NCBI RefSeq assembly: GCF_964340395.1
Contig: NC_135555.1
Span: forward strand, 120,001-182,000
Direction: 5' to 3'
Source of the DNA: Glandiceps talaboti
Lineage: Eukaryota > Hemichordata > Enteropneusta > Spengelidae
DNA length: 62,000 nucleotides
Shown piece after piece: positions 59,174 to 62,000 of this stretch. A program made the position numbers and the translations under genes. Every line of letters begins with the position of its first letter. The first letter of the stretch is position 1. The notes under the pieces were generated by a model. It ran no database searches. It was not told where the DNA came from and saw nothing but the letters and a program-made list of their open reading frames with translations.

Positions 59174-59866
59174 CACTGTATATACAAGAAAGGAAATGTG
59201 TGTACTGTATCACACAAAATCATCAAATAATTATTCAAGTGCTTGAGAGTAAATTTAGCAAATTAAGTATAAACCATTGTATTCTACACCATCAATGTAC
59301 GCTCTAACCAACGTATTCATCAGCGAATTGATCATAGCGCCATCTAGAGGTCAACTATTGTCTGATGAGGACTCAATCAGGACAGAGATTAAACATTCAA
59401 TATTCTTACCATGTTACATGTAAACTACTCAACCTTTGTGATTCATAACAACTTTCTGTTTATACCATAGAAGATATTGAAGTATGACTTTTCATACTAA
59501 TACAGCATTTGTTAATGTTTCAACTTTGAGGTTGTCATCTTTAAAGGTTGACAGAAAATTATAGGGGATCGAAATTGTACAATCACTTGTAAAATACGCT
59601 TTAAAAATTGGTATGTTGGTTCAGACTGTGGTCTGGTGAGAAATTTGGGAAGCCATGAAAAAAATGAGAGTTCAGAGGTGGGCGAAAATTCTGATGGTCT
59701 GCAAGGGTAGGCTCGAAATATTTTGCTCGTGATTTCAACCAAATTAAACCTCAGAAGCAGTCGTTTACCAAGTAAATTAAAAAATTCCCCGCGGCTTTGC
59801 CGCAATACATTCTAAAACCTAGATTCAGTGATGACTTGGTGACAGCCATGCGATCGCGAATGACTA

Positions 59867-60008
<142 letters not shown>

Positions 60009-60061
60009 TTTCACGAAAGTTCATATATTGAAGATATATTTATTGGGCATTTTAATACAAC

Positions 60062-60255
60062 CTGCAGTTGGTTTTTTTTTGACGTTGTGGCCAAAGTTTT
60101 AACATATGACACCTAGCGATTTTTTTTCAACTCTGTGACCAATGTTTATTTTAAGAAGTGACACATTAGAGTATTTTTAACTCTGTGACCAGTGTTAGTC
60201 TTAACAAGTGACACCTAGCGAGCTTTAACTCCGTGACTATAGATGTTTTAACACT
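60062..60255 (+). repeat. Diverged ~60-bp tandem repeat, about 3-4 units
   Basis: Units built on AACTCTGTGACCA, GTTT and TTTTAACAAGTGACACC with TAGCGA. It follows the CT tract. Confidence 0.6.
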
Positions 60256-60837
60256 AAGTAAGAAATCACATATAAATCCTAATTACACCAAATTTAAACA
60301 AAGCAACGAATCATGTATTTCTATTCATACTATTTTTTCCCCATAAGAATATTCCAAATTATCCGGTAGTACTGTTATCCGATTTCGCCAGTACTACTGC
60401 ATCATGTGCATCAAAGTATCAAGGAGTACGTCCATTGTGGCTACAACTACTCAGTTGTCGACCATGTGAATTTATAATCTTCGTTTGGGTTTCTCACTGT
60501 CAAGTCATACCTGTGAAACGCAAAAATTTATAAATAATTATGACAAAGCAGGTTATAGGTTAAATATAGACGCAGTGCCAAGAAATCTTGATCAGATCAG
60601 TAAGTTTTTGAGAACTTTTAGTCGTGTGAACTAACTTGTAGGTCTATAGAGCCAAAATGAATGACCCGAACAATTGCATAGATATTGTAGTTCGCTATAA
60701 ATAAGACTGTTTATTTTAAATATGGTACCCAGTCCGTGACATCTGATGGCTAACTTATTTTCCAATTCAGCCTTCCATAAGGGAATAAAAAATCAGGGTC
60801 CCAGTAACTAAATTAACGGATTGTACCAGACATCGCA

Positions 60838-61082
60838 ACATCAGAAGTGTAAGACTTGGGGCTATATACTATGAAACATTCACAAATAAGCCAACTTCAC
60901 CCCATTTAACTGGCTCTATATGAATATTAAAAAAATAGGGTCCCAAAGTCATTTTCAAGACGTTGTATTTGTGCCCTACTTGAGACCCTCGATTTGTATC
61001 CATACAGAACCAGCAAAATTGAGTGAAGACGGTTTATTTATGAACGCTCCACAGCCCCAAGTCCTATACAACTGATATCTAG
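60838..61082. repeat. Long imperfect inverted repeat (foldback)
   Basis: The left arm has GTAAGACTTGGGGCTATA, CATTCACAAATAAGCC and ACTGGCTCTATATG. It pairs with the right arm CATACAGAACCAGC, GGTTTATTTATGAACG and AGCCCCAAGTCCTATAC. The outer arms are about 85 bp each, and pairing continues inward over AGGGTC/GACCCT. Probably a foldback MITE. Confidence 0.6.
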
Positions 61083-62000
61083 CGATGTTAAAATTGGGAC
61101 TTCTTCTTCCAAGCCATGTTGTTGATACCAAGACTTCTTCCAAGCTACATTATGCATTTACCTAATCTGCTTGAAGACACGTTGTGTATCTGGATATCCC
61201 CTCAGGAGGGTTCCGCGAAATGGCGTATCTTACAGACTAGTGCCCTGCTTCAACATGTTCACGGTCTATCCGTGTCTGCCTACCTGTTCATTTTAGTTCT
61301 CAGGGAAAGAAACATCCAAAATCACCACCGGGTAGTTCTACACAAAGTCGTCCTGTGTCAGCGCAATAATGACATATGGTGATAAGTAACATATCAGACT
61401 CATCCGTCTCCAGTACTAGCTCTGAAATGAGTAAGCATAGAGATATCTGTAGGGAGTCAAACACTATGGCAACATTTTAGAATAGAGACATCTGTGGTAA
61501 ACCACAAACAGCGAAGAAACTTCCTTGTATGTGGGTGAAGATCACATACTGTATGACGGGCGATGAGGGGAGGGGTGTTCCATGCAGACACTCCGATCCA
61601 GTAACATCATAGTAGACATTGGGATAACACAAGTTTGGGCAACATATTTTTTACTTCCTCTGTAAAACTTTATGTATGTTTAGTTGTTGTAGGATGAAAA
61701 GATGTATCTAACATGTGTTAGTATATTTTGCTAATTGTGGAACTGCCCGGCCAACAAAACGATGCGTTCGTTGTCATGTCGAAGTTGTAATTACTGTGTT
61801 TGAATTTGTGGTAAAGAAACTATTTGACAATGATTTAAGGACCTTGGAGTTCAGACATGACGCGGTTTTTACATGTTGCCAACACTAGTAAAGAAATGAA
61901 TATCTTGAGATACTATCTGATTCTAGTATGTCTGGAAACGTGATTCAACTATTAAGCTTTGTTTCATGTTCCAGGACGCTTATAATTATGCATGACATAC
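61083..62000. other. No gene supported at the window end
   Basis: The sequence is less AT-rich than average and an 88-codon frame at 61116-61382 is present. It shows no recognisable domain or splice sites. It may be the flank of a neighbouring gene. Confidence 0.3.

Noticed and set aside
61116-61382. 88-codon open frame near the window end
   Set aside because: No recognised domain, no splice sites that make sense, and no conservation evidence available.

Overview
The window is eukaryotic, AT-rich, intron-rich animal DNA. It carries metazoan extracellular domains (CUB, LDLa), GT-AG introns, 5'-truncated LINE copies, a SINE-like copy, a piggyBac-type non-autonomous element, and very many micro- and minisatellites. 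A bilaterian marine invertebrate (hemichordate, cephalochordate or lophotrochozoan) fits best. I cannot settle the phylum from the sequence.

Two protein-coding genes can be assembled, both on the + strand. Gene 1 (about 15.96-30.27 kb, 10 coding exons, 810 codons) encodes a single-pass membrane protein: signal peptide, three CUB domains (the third degenerate), one LDLa module, a Ser/Thr/Asn stalk, one membrane helix, and a roughly 285-residue cytoplasmic tail with two PPxY motifs and an acidic stretch. It resembles NETO/LEV-10-type CUB-LDLa receptors in layout. Gene 2 (37.73-54.60 kb, 3 coding exons, 428 codons) encodes a PM20D2-like M20-family amidohydrolase. Most of its expected metal-ligand residues are substituted, so it looks like a pseudoenzyme. 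Its second intron (13.8 kb) holds a 4-kb 44/45-bp satellite split by a LINE, a 54-bp minisatellite with a splice-donor consensus in every unit, and a small GC-rich island with ETS-, ZNF143- and CTCF-like motifs.

Layout: 0-1.7 kb, no gene, CpG-containing stretch. 1.9-10.9 kb, interspersed repeats of three recurring families, called A, B and C here, with a LINE tail and a TIR element. 10.9-15.9 kb, mostly unassigned, with a pentanucleotide array. 16-30.3 kb, gene 1. 30.4-31 kb, piggyBac-like MITE. 31-36.1 kb, unassigned plus a family A copy. 36.2-37.4 kb, decayed retroelement pieces. 37.4-54.6 kb, gene 2. 55.7-57.1 kb, two minisatellites. 57.5-62 kb, a family B copy, simple repeats and a foldback element.

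The two genes show no evident functional link. The strongest leads are the ligand-depleted PM20D2-like protein, the intronic promoter-like island, regulatory-type motifs amplified inside repeats (GTAAGT, POU octamer, nuclear-receptor DR1), and an inverted repeat pair bracketing one exon of gene 1. All domain and family comparisons are from memory of family consensus; no search was run.
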